DNA of 64,000 nucleotides from NCBI RefSeq assembly GCF_901482605.1, contig NZ_LR590481.1, forward strand, positions 2,108,001-2,172,000, in the 5' to 3' direction. The stretch comes from Hathewaya histolytica (GTDB lineage: Bacteria > Bacillota > Clostridia > Clostridiales > Clostridiaceae). The position numbers and the translations under genes are program-made. Position 1 is the first letter of the stretch, and every line of letters starts with the position of its first letter. Shown in pieces: positions 52,149 to 60,762 of this stretch. The notes beneath the pieces were generated by a model. It had not been told where the DNA came from. It saw nothing but the letters and a program-made list of their open reading frames with translations, and did not search any database.

Positions 52149-53462
52149 TTATATTATTCTCCTTAATGCATTATTATTATATTTAATAATGTTGTTTCTT
52201 ATATTTTCCTTATTTTTAGGGTATTCACTGACCAAAAATTTAACTATCTTTTCAACTAAAATTTTTACCATTATACATCTTGCTTCTAGCACAGATTCTA
52301 GGCTTCCAGTCTCAACAAATGTTAATCCTTTACACCATGCTCCACAAACATTTTTAGCTATACATTCTTTACATTCTGAAACTTGTTCTCTTGTAGCTAA
52401 TCTAGCTTCATAAAATCGTTTATTATTCATAAAATCGTTTTTTGTTAAAAGTTCACTGAAATCCAAAGCAAATTCTTTTTTATCAGAAAAACAGTGACAT
52501 GGATATATAATCTTATCAGGTGTAATGGTAAAGGAATATCCTGCAGAGCAATCTTGATGATATTCTCGTTGAATAATTCTCATCAAAATTCCAACAAACA
52601 TTCTTGGAACTTTTTCTGCTTTTCCAGAAGCAATTTTGCCTAAATAGTAATCCGCCATTTCTTCACACATACTCTTAAACTTTGTTAGAACTTTTTCATC
52701 GCTTATATCAATTTTCAATTCTTTATTATTACTTGTTACAGGAATAATTTCATAGGCCTCTATGTTTAACTTTTCTAATTCTGATAACCATTTTTTTAAC
52801 TTTCCAGGTTCATATTCATCAACATGTACCTTAGTTAATGTAAATTGTATAATTTTATGCACATCTAAATCTTCCAAATAGTTTAATGTGTCTACCACCT
52901 TATCATACACACTTGGAATACCGTCACCTTTTCTATTAAAATCATTTAAGCTTTTATTTCCGTCTAAACTAGTACCCATAGAAATTTTATACTTGTCCAG
53001 AAACTCTTTAATATCACTATTAATTATTGTTCCATTTGTATTGATACCGAATTCTGGTATACATTCTTTTGGATAATTATTATGTATGTATTCCACAAAC
53101 TTCTTAATATGTTTATAATTCAATAATGGCTCTCCACCAAAGAAAGATACTGCTTTAATCCCATCAAACATTTTATAGAAATGGTCAAATGTTTCTATAT
53201 AAGTTTCTGCCGTAAAATATTTCTTTTTATGATGATCCCCATAAGTTCCCTCATCGGCATAACAATAACTGCATTTTAAATTACAATTTACAGCGGATAA
53301 GTATGTTATTGTTGGTCTCCATTTCTCATTAAATCTATTTTTTATTTTAATATCTGGACTCTCACTGATATATTCTTCATACTTATCTTCTGAGTAATTC
53401 CCCCTTAAAATTAACATTTTGTTATTATCAAACCATATGTTATCCTCTATTTTAAAAAGCAT
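52149..53462 (-). CDS. SPASM-domain radical SAM peptide maturase
   Basis: 437 residues. The iron-sulfur and SAM site is CNLKCSYC (Cys60, 64, 67), with the FFGGEPLL segment near 113 and the TNGTIINS stretch. The C-terminal SPASM region (about 300 to 385) has Cys-rich segments: CSAGYSF, YPCHCF, CKECIAKNVCGAWCKG and a final ARC, enough for two auxiliary clusters. Such enzymes install thioether or carbon crosslinks in ribosomal peptides. The clear substrate is the triple set of Cys-rich peptides downstream. N-terminal residues 1 to 45 may help leader binding. It resembles clostridial Cys-rich peptide maturases. AAAAGGAGA precedes the ATG. Confidence 0.93.
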   Translation of the reverse strand: MLFKIEDNIWFDNNKMLILRGNYSEDKYEEYISESPDIKIKNRFNEKWRPTITYLSAVNCNLKCSYCYADEGTYGDHHKKKYFTAETYIETFDHFYKMFDGIKAVSFFGGEPLLNYKHIKKFVEYIHNNYPKECIPEFGINTNGTIINSDIKEFLDKYKISMGTSLDGNKSLNDFNRKGDGIPSVYDKVVDTLNYLEDLDVHKIIQFTLTKVHVDEYEPGKLKKWLSELEKLNIEAYEIIPVTSNNKELKIDISDEKVLTKFKSMCEEMADYYLGKIASGKAEKVPRMFVGILMRIIQREYHQDCSAGYSFTITPDKIIYPCHCFSDKKEFALDFSELLTKNDFMNNKRFYEARLATREQVSECKECIAKNVCGAWCKGLTFVETGSLESVLEARCIMVKILVEKIVKFLVSEYPKNKENIRNNIIKYNNNALRRII

Positions 53463-53504
53463 GTTACTTCTCCTTTTAATATTAATTTTAGATTCCCCAT
53501 TAAT

Positions 53505-54452
53505 CTATTTAGTAATATAAACAAGCTGTTTTTGTAAATTTTTAAATGAACTTAGTTCATTATATTTAATATTTTTAATAAGCTGCTCCACATAATCAAA
53601 GTCTATATCCTTTTGTTCTGCAAGATGATTTTTTAAATGCCTTCCTAAGTTTCTCCAATTCTTAGCCGCTTCCTCTAATTGGGATATAGGTGAGGTATCC
53701 TGCAATTCTAGTAAATCTAATGCCTCACTAAATTCCTTTCTATAGAAAAAAGAACTTCCAGATAATAAGCTTTGATATAAAATAAACTTTATAACTTTTA
53801 TTTGGTGAGATTCCCATTCCTTGATACTATGAAATAATTTTTCATAAAAAACATCACCTTTCCACCAACCATATTCCTCTTCATTAACTTGCTCTGAATT
53901 TAAAAATCGTGCTACGGACTTATTTATTTGCAGGTTTATTTTATCCTGTCTAAACTCATAATCATTTTCTATGTATATATACTTAATATTTATATCCAAA
54001 GGCATAACTTTTAAAGATTCTATTATTTCTAATTGCTCCTTGTTTATTCGTTTATATACTTCTTCTACATCTGAAGCTAATTCTAATATAATAGTATCTT
54101 TTTCTATGTCTACTAACCTAAAAGTCGAGTAAGTATTTAAAAATTGACTTGCTTTTTTATTGATTTTTTCTATATGATCCACTAATTGTATAGGTGTAAT
54201 TATTAATACATTTTTATAATCATTCTTATTTAATTTATATAATTCATCCATTGTTAATTCTTTATATGCTACTTGTAACTTATCTAATAATTCATCAACT
54301 AGCATGACCCCTCTCCCATTGGCCATGTACATATTATGTTTATTATAGGAAGTTCTATATAAAATATTACCAAGTCCGCCTACCAATATTGCCTCTTCGT
54401 ATTTTACATTTTTCAATATACTTGTCACTGTTGCTATATCACAACTTAACAT
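53505..54452 (-). CDS. BtrH-like putative acyltransferase, first gene of the cluster
   Basis: 315 residues, no membrane segment. The start MLSCDIATVTSILKNVKYEE, then AILVGGLGNILYRTS, resembles the BtrH N-terminal Cys-protease-like domain, with Cys4 in the nucleophile position. The middle (about 70 to 180) and helical C-terminus (about 205 to 315, WWKGDVFYEKLFHSIKEWES) match the length and layout of BtrH-type proteins. BtrH moves an acyl group from an ACP to an amine in butirosin synthesis. Here it could attach the polyketide from ACP to the peptide or amino acid. The family call is moderate and the function is inference. TAGGAG supports ATG at 54452. Confidence 0.5.
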   Translation of the reverse strand: MLSCDIATVTSILKNVKYEEAILVGGLGNILYRTSYNKHNMYMANGRGVMLVDELLDKLQVAYKELTMDELYKLNKNDYKNVLIITPIQLVDHIEKINKKASQFLNTYSTFRLVDIEKDTIILELASDVEEVYKRINKEQLEIIESLKVMPLDINIKYIYIENDYEFRQDKINLQINKSVARFLNSEQVNEEEYGWWKGDVFYEKLFHSIKEWESHQIKVIKFILYQSLLSGSSFFYRKEFSEALDLLELQDTSPISQLEEAAKNWRNLGRHLKNHLAEQKDIDFDYVEQLIKNIKYNELSSFKNLQKQLVYITK

Positions 54453-54818
54453 TTTCTTCTCCTACTTTCGCCAAAATTTAATTCTAAAAAATATATATTG
54501 TTATACTTTTTTTATTCTATATATTCTTTTATTTTCCTGCAAAAATTTTAAAAAATGTACTTTTATTTTCCATATATCACAATAACACTTTACATTTTGT
54601 AGATTATTTAGATATTCTTCATAAATTATTCATGAATTATCTATCAGAAAATGTGAAAATATCTATTATTATGTTTATCGATAGGAAATTCTAAAAGTTA
54701 AGTAAAATTCTAATGATTTCCTGTTAATTTTTTTAATAATGTATTATTAAAAGCATATATTGTAAAAAATAAATTTACTTCTTTTTTTTACAATTTTGTA
54801 GGTTTTATAAATAAAAAA
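54453..54818. other. Leader and control region of the biosynthetic cluster
   Basis: 366 bases of AT-rich DNA between the cluster and the insertion sequence. It holds a candidate promoter and a copy of the word ATGTTTATCGA (54671-54681) that also occurs at the inverted repeat before the ABC genes. I see no small peptide or regulator gene in it. Confidence 0.45.
54514..54542 (-). promoter_or_regulatory. Putative promoter of the cluster
   Basis: Minus-strand TTGCAG (54542-54537), 17 bases, TAGAAT (54519-54514), leaving a leader of about 55 bases to the ATG at 54452. The -10 has one mismatch. Confidence 0.38.
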
Positions 54819-54832
54819 TGAGGTAGTTGTGG
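54818..54832. repeat. IS left terminal inverted repeat
   Basis: ATGAGGTAGTTGTGG, exact complement of 56648-56662. Confidence 0.85.
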
Positions 54833-54918
54833 CATAAATGAACTGACCCCTGTCAAGTAGACAGGTAAAATAATTAAAAATGTATAAGATGATGCGACCA
54901 CTTTTCTGATCGCATTTC

Positions 54919-55884
54919 TTATGCGATTTGTTTCTGTTTCTTTGCTTCTAATTCTGACTTATAAGCTTGTATACGCTTATTCTCTGGAATCGGATATTGT
55001 TTAGGTTGCTTTGACTGTAAAGCAGCATTTCTAATCTCCATAGGTGTCAGATTATCAAAACGTTCCTGATACCTTCCAGAATTATAGTACTCGATATATT
55101 CTGCTATTGCCTGTCTTAGTTCTTCTTCCGTGCTGAAATTAGATATATAATACATTTCTGATTTGATGATTCCCCAGAAGCCTTCTGTTGGTCCATTGTC
55201 AATACAACACCCAACTCGTGACATTGATTGCGTCATTCCCTGTTCTTGAAGCTTCTTTTGAAATACTTTGCTTGTATATTGAAATCCTCTGTCACTGTGA
55301 AACATCGGCATAGCATCGGGGTTCTTTGACAAAGCTAAATCATAAGTATCAAATACAAGCTTATTGTCATTTCGATTACTTAATACATAAGACACCACAG
55401 ATCTATCATAAAAATCTAAGATAGCACTCAAATACACTTTTTTATTGCTCGTTGGTACTTTGAATTCTGTTACATCAGTTGCCCATTTTTCATTAGGCTT
55501 TGCAGCCTCAAATTCTCTATGTAAAACATTCCCTGCCGTTGTTTCTGGAGTAGAATGACGATAAGGTTTTTTATGATTACGAATTACTGATTTAACGCCT
55601 AATACATGCATGATTCGTTGAATTCTTCGTCTACTATAATGCTTGTCTTTATCACGATTGATATAGTTACGCATTCGGCGGTATCCCAAGGTATGTTTGA
55701 ATTTTTCATCGTATTCCTTAATCCATAAAGCTATTTGTTCATTTTCCAATTCATCTGCAGTCTTTTCACGATGAAGCCACTTATAGTAACCAGCACGAGA
55801 AACGTTTAATTGCTGACACATACAACTTACATCCCAGTTCTTTTCTTGATTGAAATACTGGATAGTAAGATATTTAGGCTCCAA
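54919..55884 (-). CDS. IS3-family transposase OrfB
   Basis: 321 residues, rve integrase fold. DDE triad: WATDVTEF, FHSDRGFQYTS, and Glu in DNGPTEGFWGIIKSE. The N-terminal HTH_21-like part includes LNVSRAGYYKWL and SRRRIQRIMHVLGV. The in-frame start is TTG at 55884, but translation probably also enters by frameshift from OrfA, giving OrfAB. It cuts and joins element ends. The frame is intact, so the element may be active. Confidence 0.93.
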   Translation of the reverse strand: MEPKYLTIQYFNQEKNWDVSCMCQQLNVSRAGYYKWLHREKTADELENEQIALWIKEYDEKFKHTLGYRRMRNYINRDKDKHYSRRRIQRIMHVLGVKSVIRNHKKPYRHSTPETTAGNVLHREFEAAKPNEKWATDVTEFKVPTSNKKVYLSAILDFYDRSVVSYVLSNRNDNKLVFDTYDLALSKNPDAMPMFHSDRGFQYTSKVFQKKLQEQGMTQSMSRVGCCIDNGPTEGFWGIIKSEMYYISNFSTEEELRQAIAEYIEYYNSGRYQERFDNLTPMEIRNAALQSKQPKQYPIPENKRIQAYKSELEAKKQKQIA

Positions 55885-55895
55885 TTTTCCCTTGG

Positions 55896-56582
55896 CTAGA
55901 ATCGCCTCCTTTCGAATTCCTTCACTTTTTTTAACAACTCTACCGTCATATCCCTTTCCTCAAGCTGTCGCTTTAAACGTTTGTTTTCACGACGAAGTTT
56001 TTCAAGTTCATCTACTTCTTCATCTGATTTATGACGTCCACGATTGTCTGTTAATCCTTCTTCTCCGACTGCATCATATTTATGTACCCAATTATAAACT
56101 TGACTATAGGAAACATCATACTTTTCAGCAGTAGCTTTATAATCTCTTTTGTGTTCAATACAATATTTGACGATATCTTTACGCTCATTAAATGTTGTTT
56201 TTCTTCTTGCTTCAGCCATATAGACCTCCTGTTTTGGATCATAATCTTTGAGTTCCATATCGCTATTATACTTCAAAATCCATTGTTGTAGGGTATTAAC
56301 TCCTGGAATATTATATTTTGCAGCAAGCTCTGTGACTGACCCGATTCCAGCAATGTATTCTTCAACAATCTTGATTTTAAATTCTTTAGAATAACTTTTA
56401 TTCTTTTGGCTTGTATCAAATGCTGTGGCTCCATGAATTTGATATAAAAGTACCCATCGTCGTACTGCTTCACGACTTGAAATTCCAAGGCCTAAGCATA
56501 TTTGTTGCATACTTTTTCTTCCACTTAAATAATCTTCAACAGCCATTATTCTTTGTTCTGCTGAATAACGTGATCTAGACAT
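55896..56582 (-). CDS. IS3-family transposase OrfA (HTH subunit)
   Basis: 228 residues, longer than most OrfA proteins. It has three HTH-like segments (YLSGRKSMQQICLGLGIS; GIGSVTELAAKYNIPG; YKATAEKYDVSYSQVYNW) and a C-terminal leucine zipper ending ELLKKVKEFERRRF. It binds element ends and sets activity. GGAGGG precedes ATG at 56582. Its 3' end contains an A7 run used for frameshifting. Confidence 0.92.
   Translation of the reverse strand: MSRSRYSAEQRIMAVEDYLSGRKSMQQICLGLGISSREAVRRWVLLYQIHGATAFDTSQKNKSYSKEFKIKIVEEYIAGIGSVTELAAKYNIPGVNTLQQWILKYNSDMELKDYDPKQEVYMAEARRKTTFNERKDIVKYCIEHKRDYKATAEKYDVSYSQVYNWVHKYDAVGEEGLTDNRGRHKSDEEVDELEKLRRENKRLKRQLEERDMTVELLKKVKEFERRRF
55925..55934 (-). other. 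Programmed -1 frameshift site between OrfA and OrfB
   Basis: On the minus strand the OrfA end reads TTA AAA AAA GTG, an A7 slippery run. A -1 shift there continues without stop through SEGIRKEAILAKGK into OrfB. IS150-group elements use this device to make the OrfAB fusion. Confidence 0.75.
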
Positions 56583-56647
56583 AATAAAATCCCTCCAAAA
56601 TAGATTTGGTTATTTACCGTGTCTACTTTAGAGGGATCATATCAAAA

Positions 56648-56662
56648 CCACAACTACCTCAT
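56648..56662. repeat. IS right terminal inverted repeat
   Basis: CCACAACTACCTCAT, complement of 54818-54832. Confidence 0.85.
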
Positions 56663-56848
56663 ATATTTTAGGGGACTAATTTCATAAGTTAATTATAACA
56701 TTACTTGTAATTTTTGTATACATCATTTGATAATTTTTATCAAATGTTTATTTAATAAGATAATTACTAAATACTACAAACTCAGTATAAATTATTCTGT
56801 ATCAAATAACTGTAAGATTTATATGCTATTATATATTACTTATTTTTA

Positions 56849-57760
56849 CTACTTCTTTAAAAGTACCTTCCATGTATTTTTCCCTACAATTCCATCTTGT
56901 GAAAGTCCATTTTTCTTCTGTAGCTGCAGAATTGCATTATATGTTCCTTGTCCAAAAACTCCATCTGCTCCATAACTTCCTACACTGTAACCTTTCCTTA
57001 TTAAAAGTTCTTGGACTACCTTACTTATGTTACCTCTTGCACCTTGTCTTACAGTAATTAATTTATTTACAGTATTGTCCCCAGCATATCCATCTACTTT
57101 AATTCCTGCACCAAATTGCTTATTTAATTCCTCTTGTAAACTTCTTACTACATCCCCTTGAATATTAATTTCCCATGTCTTTTTAGATCCTATTTGTGAT
57201 GTAGACTCTACTGGTTTTTGTGCTTCAGTGCTTGCACTTTCTCCTACTAAACCTTTTACTATAGCATCTGCTATTTTCTCTGGACCATGACTTTTATATA
57301 TTGCTATATCCGTAGAGCTATCTATAAAACACACCTCTATAAGCATGGATTCAGCTTTTGTATTTTTAATAACTGCTAATTTAGAACCATCTTTTATTCC
57401 CCTATTGCTAAAACCCAAAGAAACTAAATTCTTTAAAACTGCATCTGACCTATATGTTTCTTTTCCTTTCCATGTATATATTTCTGTTCCATATGCACAT
57501 GAATTAAAGCAATTAAAATGTATTGAGATGAATAGATCTACATCATTGTTATTAGCAGTGCTATATCTATGTGATAAACTTTGAACTAGAGTACTCGCAT
57601 TATCTAATGCACATTCTATTACTGTATGACCTAATGCTCTTAATTTAGGTATAAGATACTTTCCTACCTCTCTAGTTAAAACTTCTTCTCTTAATCCATT
57701 GCCCTGTGCTCCAGTATCTGAACCTGTAAGAGTATGCCCTGTATCAACTGCTATTTTCAT
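56849..57760 (-). CDS. Phage endolysin: N-acetylmuramoyl-L-alanine amidase with peptidoglycan-binding repeats
   Basis: 303 residues. Residues 1 to about 175 form an Amidase_3 domain: AVDTGHTLTGSDTGAQG (zinc His), the second zinc motif Glu in GLREEVL, and ISIHFNCF (third ligand His). Two C-terminal binding modules follow, the last with YSVGSYGADGVFGQGTYNAI and SQDGIVGKNTWKVL. It cleaves the stem-peptide amide bond of peptidoglycan to lyse the host. Its place at the end of the tail genes and next to a holin-like gene marks the lysis module. Confidence 0.93.
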   Translation of the reverse strand: MKIAVDTGHTLTGSDTGAQGNGLREEVLTREVGKYLIPKLRALGHTVIECALDNASTLVQSLSHRYSTANNNDVDLFISIHFNCFNSCAYGTEIYTWKGKETYRSDAVLKNLVSLGFSNRGIKDGSKLAVIKNTKAESMLIEVCFIDSSTDIAIYKSHGPEKIADAIVKGLVGESASTEAQKPVESTSQIGSKKTWEINIQGDVVRSLQEELNKQFGAGIKVDGYAGDNTVNKLITVRQGARGNISKVVQELLIRKGYSVGSYGADGVFGQGTYNAILQLQKKNGLSQDGIVGKNTWKVLLKK

Positions 57761-57815
57761 AATACATTCCTCCCTTAATCATAACCTCACATAAAATGGA
57801 TTATTAAATAAAAAA

Positions 57816-57834
57816 CCAAGATATATAATCTTGG
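57816..57834 (-). terminator. Terminator between the holin-like gene and the endolysin
   Basis: Arms CCAAGAT and ATCTTGG with a 5-base loop just after the holin-like stop; minus-strand tail TTTTTTATTTAA. Confidence 0.65.
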
Positions 57835-57836
57835 CT

Positions 57837-58040
57837 TTATTTATCTAATGTTTCTTTTATTTTATCTACCTTTTTACTTACATCATCTAATAAATTAAAC
57901 TTATCAGTTAGCTTTTGGATTATATTTTGATAGTTATTTTCCCTGTTAGAGTTCTCTTTGAGTACATAAAATAGCAAGTAAGTAAATAATCCTGCAAAAG
58001 CTCCTTGAGTTAAAAGATATTTTAAAATTTGATTTTCCAT
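57837..58040 (-). CDS. UviB/BhlA-like holin
   Basis: 67 residues from ATG at 58040 (GAGG five bases upstream; GTG at 58046 adjoins that site). One membrane helix (ILKYLLTQGAFAGLFTYLLF), then a basic-acidic coiled coil with VLKENSNREN. This is the pattern of the UviB/BhlA bacteriocin-release holins of Clostridium and Bacillus. It would open the membrane for the adjacent endolysin. Confidence 0.82.
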   Translation of the reverse strand: MENQILKYLLTQGAFAGLFTYLLFYVLKENSNRENNYQNIIQKLTDKFNLLDDVSKKVDKIKETLDK

Positions 58041-58092
58041 ATGCACCTCACTAAATAATAAAATATTTAGATTTTTTATACCTAAGTTTTTA

Positions 58093-58320
58093 TTATTTAT
58101 CTTCTTCTGTTTTATTAAGTTCTTTATTTATTTTATTTTCTTTTACATATTCTTTTATTGCTACTACATGATCTAGCACTTCTTTATTAAATGCCACAAA
58201 ATCGCCCTTAACATTTTCCTTGTATATTTTACCTTCATCGTCTAGTGTAGTATAGGTATATGCTACCCTATCTCCTACACTTGTATTAATAATAGAAATG
58301 CTTGTTATTTTAGTTATCAT
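58093..58320 (-). CDS. Small phage protein, 75 aa
   Basis: Short beta-rich N-terminus (MITKITSISIINTSVGDRVA, then YTYTTLDDEGKIYK) and a Lys/Glu-rich helical C-terminus. It overlaps the tail spike gene by 11 bases and lies before the holin, a slot that often holds a small tail or chaperone-like protein in clostridial phages. Family not recognised. Confidence 0.65.
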   Translation of the reverse strand: MITKITSISIINTSVGDRVAYTYTTLDDEGKIYKENVKGDFVAFNKEVLDHVVAIKEYVKENKINKELNKTEEDK

Positions 58321-60754
58321 ATATAATCTCCTCCATAAATAATTTTTCTCTCTTAAAAGTTTCTTCTACTTCTTTTTTTACTGATTCTTCTAATATATCA
58401 TCATCTTCTGGGTAAGGTTGTACAGGTACAATATCCTCATAGCTTTGTATTTCTCTAGTAGCTATACTTTCATTCTCTACACTTTCAAAGCCACGCCTTT
58501 TTGCAATTATATTTAAAGAGAATTCTGTTCCTGGAGTTCCTGTTACCTTCACGAACCTTTCCAAAGTTTCTATTTCATTTATTTTGCCTTTGTATATAGA
58601 TGAAATAACATGATATTTAATAATTGTATTTACACTTTCAATAAATTTATCATTTAATTCTACATAACATACACCATCTTCTCCTATAGATCCAAAGTAA
58701 TAATCTCCTAGCCAAGAACCAGGAGTTTCATAGGAGTTATATGTTATATCACCATAGAATTTAGTTTTTTGAACACAGTTCTTTTGTCCAGCTACGGTGA
58801 AGTTGCCATTAACATGTAAATCCTTATCTGCACAAGCACTCTGATAAACCCACATACCATAGCCATACTTATCATTTCGAGGATTTTTAATCTCAAGTGT
58901 AGGGGATAAGAATTTATCACCTATCCAGTATGTTCCTAGGCATATATTCTTTTTATGATTATGGCCTAAACATAAGGTACCATCATCTGATGAATACATA
59001 ATAGCGTCTATATCTTTCGTTTTCCAATCCCACCAATATTGAGAAACATCTCCTACATTAAATGATTCATTGAACTTTATTGGAAACGGTTCTTGTAATG
59101 CCTTATTATCAAAAGTCATATATGATTTATAATAAGATTCTCCGCGTGGCTTATGAGATAATGATAAAAAACTACCAGGTTCACAAGCTAAGTCAATGCC
59201 TTTTTGTTTAGGATTATCCACCATTTGTGCTGAATATAACTTTCCAACTTCTTCTGTACCTTCCCAGTCGTAAAATACAACACTGTTATTTTTTAGTTCA
59301 ATGGCACGTTTGCCAAATTCATACATTAAAAATCTTGCATTGTCTAGATCAATTTTCATAGTTCCATCTAAACTCTGTAATATCCCTGCATTAAGTAAGT
59401 CAGCAGTAAATCCTGATCCAGTACCAAAGGTTCTAAAATCCCATTCATCTGTACCTGGCTTAAAACTATCTGCAATCATAAATCCCATAGTTCCAAGTGC
59501 CATGGCTCCATAAGTTTTGCTTCCTATTAACCTATCCTCGAATATTATTCCTAGAACATCTTGAGGCTTAGCTACATCCTTCATGGCCTTCATTTTTACT
59601 TGGTGAAAATCAATTGCCCCTTGTAATTGATTTGGATTTACAGTTCCATTATCATTAAATATCTTTTCAGCTTTTCTTAAAATTTGATTAGTAGATTTAA
59701 TATAATCCCCTAAAAAGTTACCTAAGTTTAGCTTATTAAAGTTCTTAGTTAAACAATTGTATTCATAACCAATTACTCTAGATTGTAGATCTATATTTAA
59801 TTTCTTATGTTGTATGGTTACTGTATCTCCAAGATTTACATTTTCTAAGACTTTATAATCCTTATATTCCTCTGTTTCACTTAATAATAAAAAGTCTGCT
59901 TCATAGGATACTGCTGGTTTATCAAGACCATTTTCAAAAATCTTTTTACACTCTTCTATAAGCTTTTTCCTAGCTTCTTGAAGTGTATATCCAGTTTCCC
60001 CCTCTTGTGCATCTTCTTTTAGTTTTATATGATCAAATTTTATTTCTTTAGTCTTTATATTTCCGTAAATATTTATTAAAGGACTATCTACATAAGGTTT
60101 ACTTTTATCTAGCATTATCCCATTGTAACCTAATGGAACTATCCTTGTTACAACTGTATCTAGGTTTAAATCTTCTTTAATTCCTAAAAGATTCTTTCCA
60201 TACTTAATTCTAACCCCATTATTAATGCCTATTTTAAAATCCATATGAATATTGAAATTATCCCTAAGAAGTTCTCCACCCCAAGAATTTAAAAAAGAGT
60301 TTTCATTATCAGATAATAAAGCTTCCACAGGATTTTTCATAGAATAATGAGCTGTAGAAGCTTTTAGAATATTACTAGATACATTAAATTTATTTGGGTT
60401 TAACGTATTATTAAAAATGGATTTTATAGCTTCATTGCCTTTTAAGTTCTTTATTCTTACATCTACTAGCATATTATCAAGTAAATCATAAAAAATATGC
60501 CTAGCATAAATTAATATACTAGACATTGTCTTTACTTTTTTATAAATTCTAAATAACTGGTCTCCCCTTGGGGTACTTGCTTTAATTATATTCTCTTCTA
60601 ATAGCTCTTCCCATCTGCCTTCCTTATCTAATGGGTGTTCTAATTCTAACTCGAATATACCATTTAACTCCTCTGTAACCTTGCATGCAGTAGGCTTTAT
60701 AATAGTTCCATTATGATTAAAGTCTACTTCATTAGCATTATATAAACTTATCAA
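58310..60754 (-). CDS. Phage tail endopeptidase / minor structural protein
   Basis: 814 residues. The N-terminal 350 match the phage minor structural or prophage tail protein family (start MISLYNANEVDFNHNGTI, then ELNGIFELELEHPLDKEGRW, and GDTVTIQHKKLNI). The C-terminal half has repeats of beta-helix or receptor-binding type, with aromatic-rich stretches such as YWWDWKTKDIDAIMYS. It forms the tail tip that touches the host wall. Overlap with the 75-aa gene suggests coupling. Receptor unknown. Confidence 0.85.
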   Translation of the reverse strand: MISLYNANEVDFNHNGTIIKPTACKVTEELNGIFELELEHPLDKEGRWEELLEENIIKASTPRGDQLFRIYKKVKTMSSILIYARHIFYDLLDNMLVDVRIKNLKGNEAIKSIFNNTLNPNKFNVSSNILKASTAHYSMKNPVEALLSDNENSFLNSWGGELLRDNFNIHMDFKIGINNGVRIKYGKNLLGIKEDLNLDTVVTRIVPLGYNGIMLDKSKPYVDSPLINIYGNIKTKEIKFDHIKLKEDAQEGETGYTLQEARKKLIEECKKIFENGLDKPAVSYEADFLLLSETEEYKDYKVLENVNLGDTVTIQHKKLNIDLQSRVIGYEYNCLTKNFNKLNLGNFLGDYIKSTNQILRKAEKIFNDNGTVNPNQLQGAIDFHQVKMKAMKDVAKPQDVLGIIFEDRLIGSKTYGAMALGTMGFMIADSFKPGTDEWDFRTFGTGSGFTADLLNAGILQSLDGTMKIDLDNARFLMYEFGKRAIELKNNSVVFYDWEGTEEVGKLYSAQMVDNPKQKGIDLACEPGSFLSLSHKPRGESYYKSYMTFDNKALQEPFPIKFNESFNVGDVSQYWWDWKTKDIDAIMYSSDDGTLCLGHNHKKNICLGTYWIGDKFLSPTLEIKNPRNDKYGYGMWVYQSACADKDLHVNGNFTVAGQKNCVQKTKFYGDITYNSYETPGSWLGDYYFGSIGEDGVCYVELNDKFIESVNTIIKYHVISSIYKGKINEIETLERFVKVTGTPGTEFSLNIIAKRRGFESVENESIATREIQSYEDIVPVQPYPEDDDILEESVKKEVEETFKREKLFMEEIIYDN

Positions 60755-60762
60755 AATATCAC

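Larger units (their letters stand above)
54819..56661 (-). mobile_element. IS3-family insertion sequence (IS150-like), apparently complete
   Basis: About 1843 bases bounded by inverted TGAGGTAGTTGTGG and its complement, with a longer imperfect match inside (left TGACCCCT...AAGTAGACA-GGTAAA, right TGATCCCT...AAGTAGACACGGTAAA). Ends are TG...CA as in IS3 elements. It has two overlapping-frame ORFs with a DDE transposase. I see no short target duplication: left flank AAAA, right flank TATA. So flanks may have changed by recombination, or the true duplication is hidden by AT-rich DNA. Confidence 0.88.
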
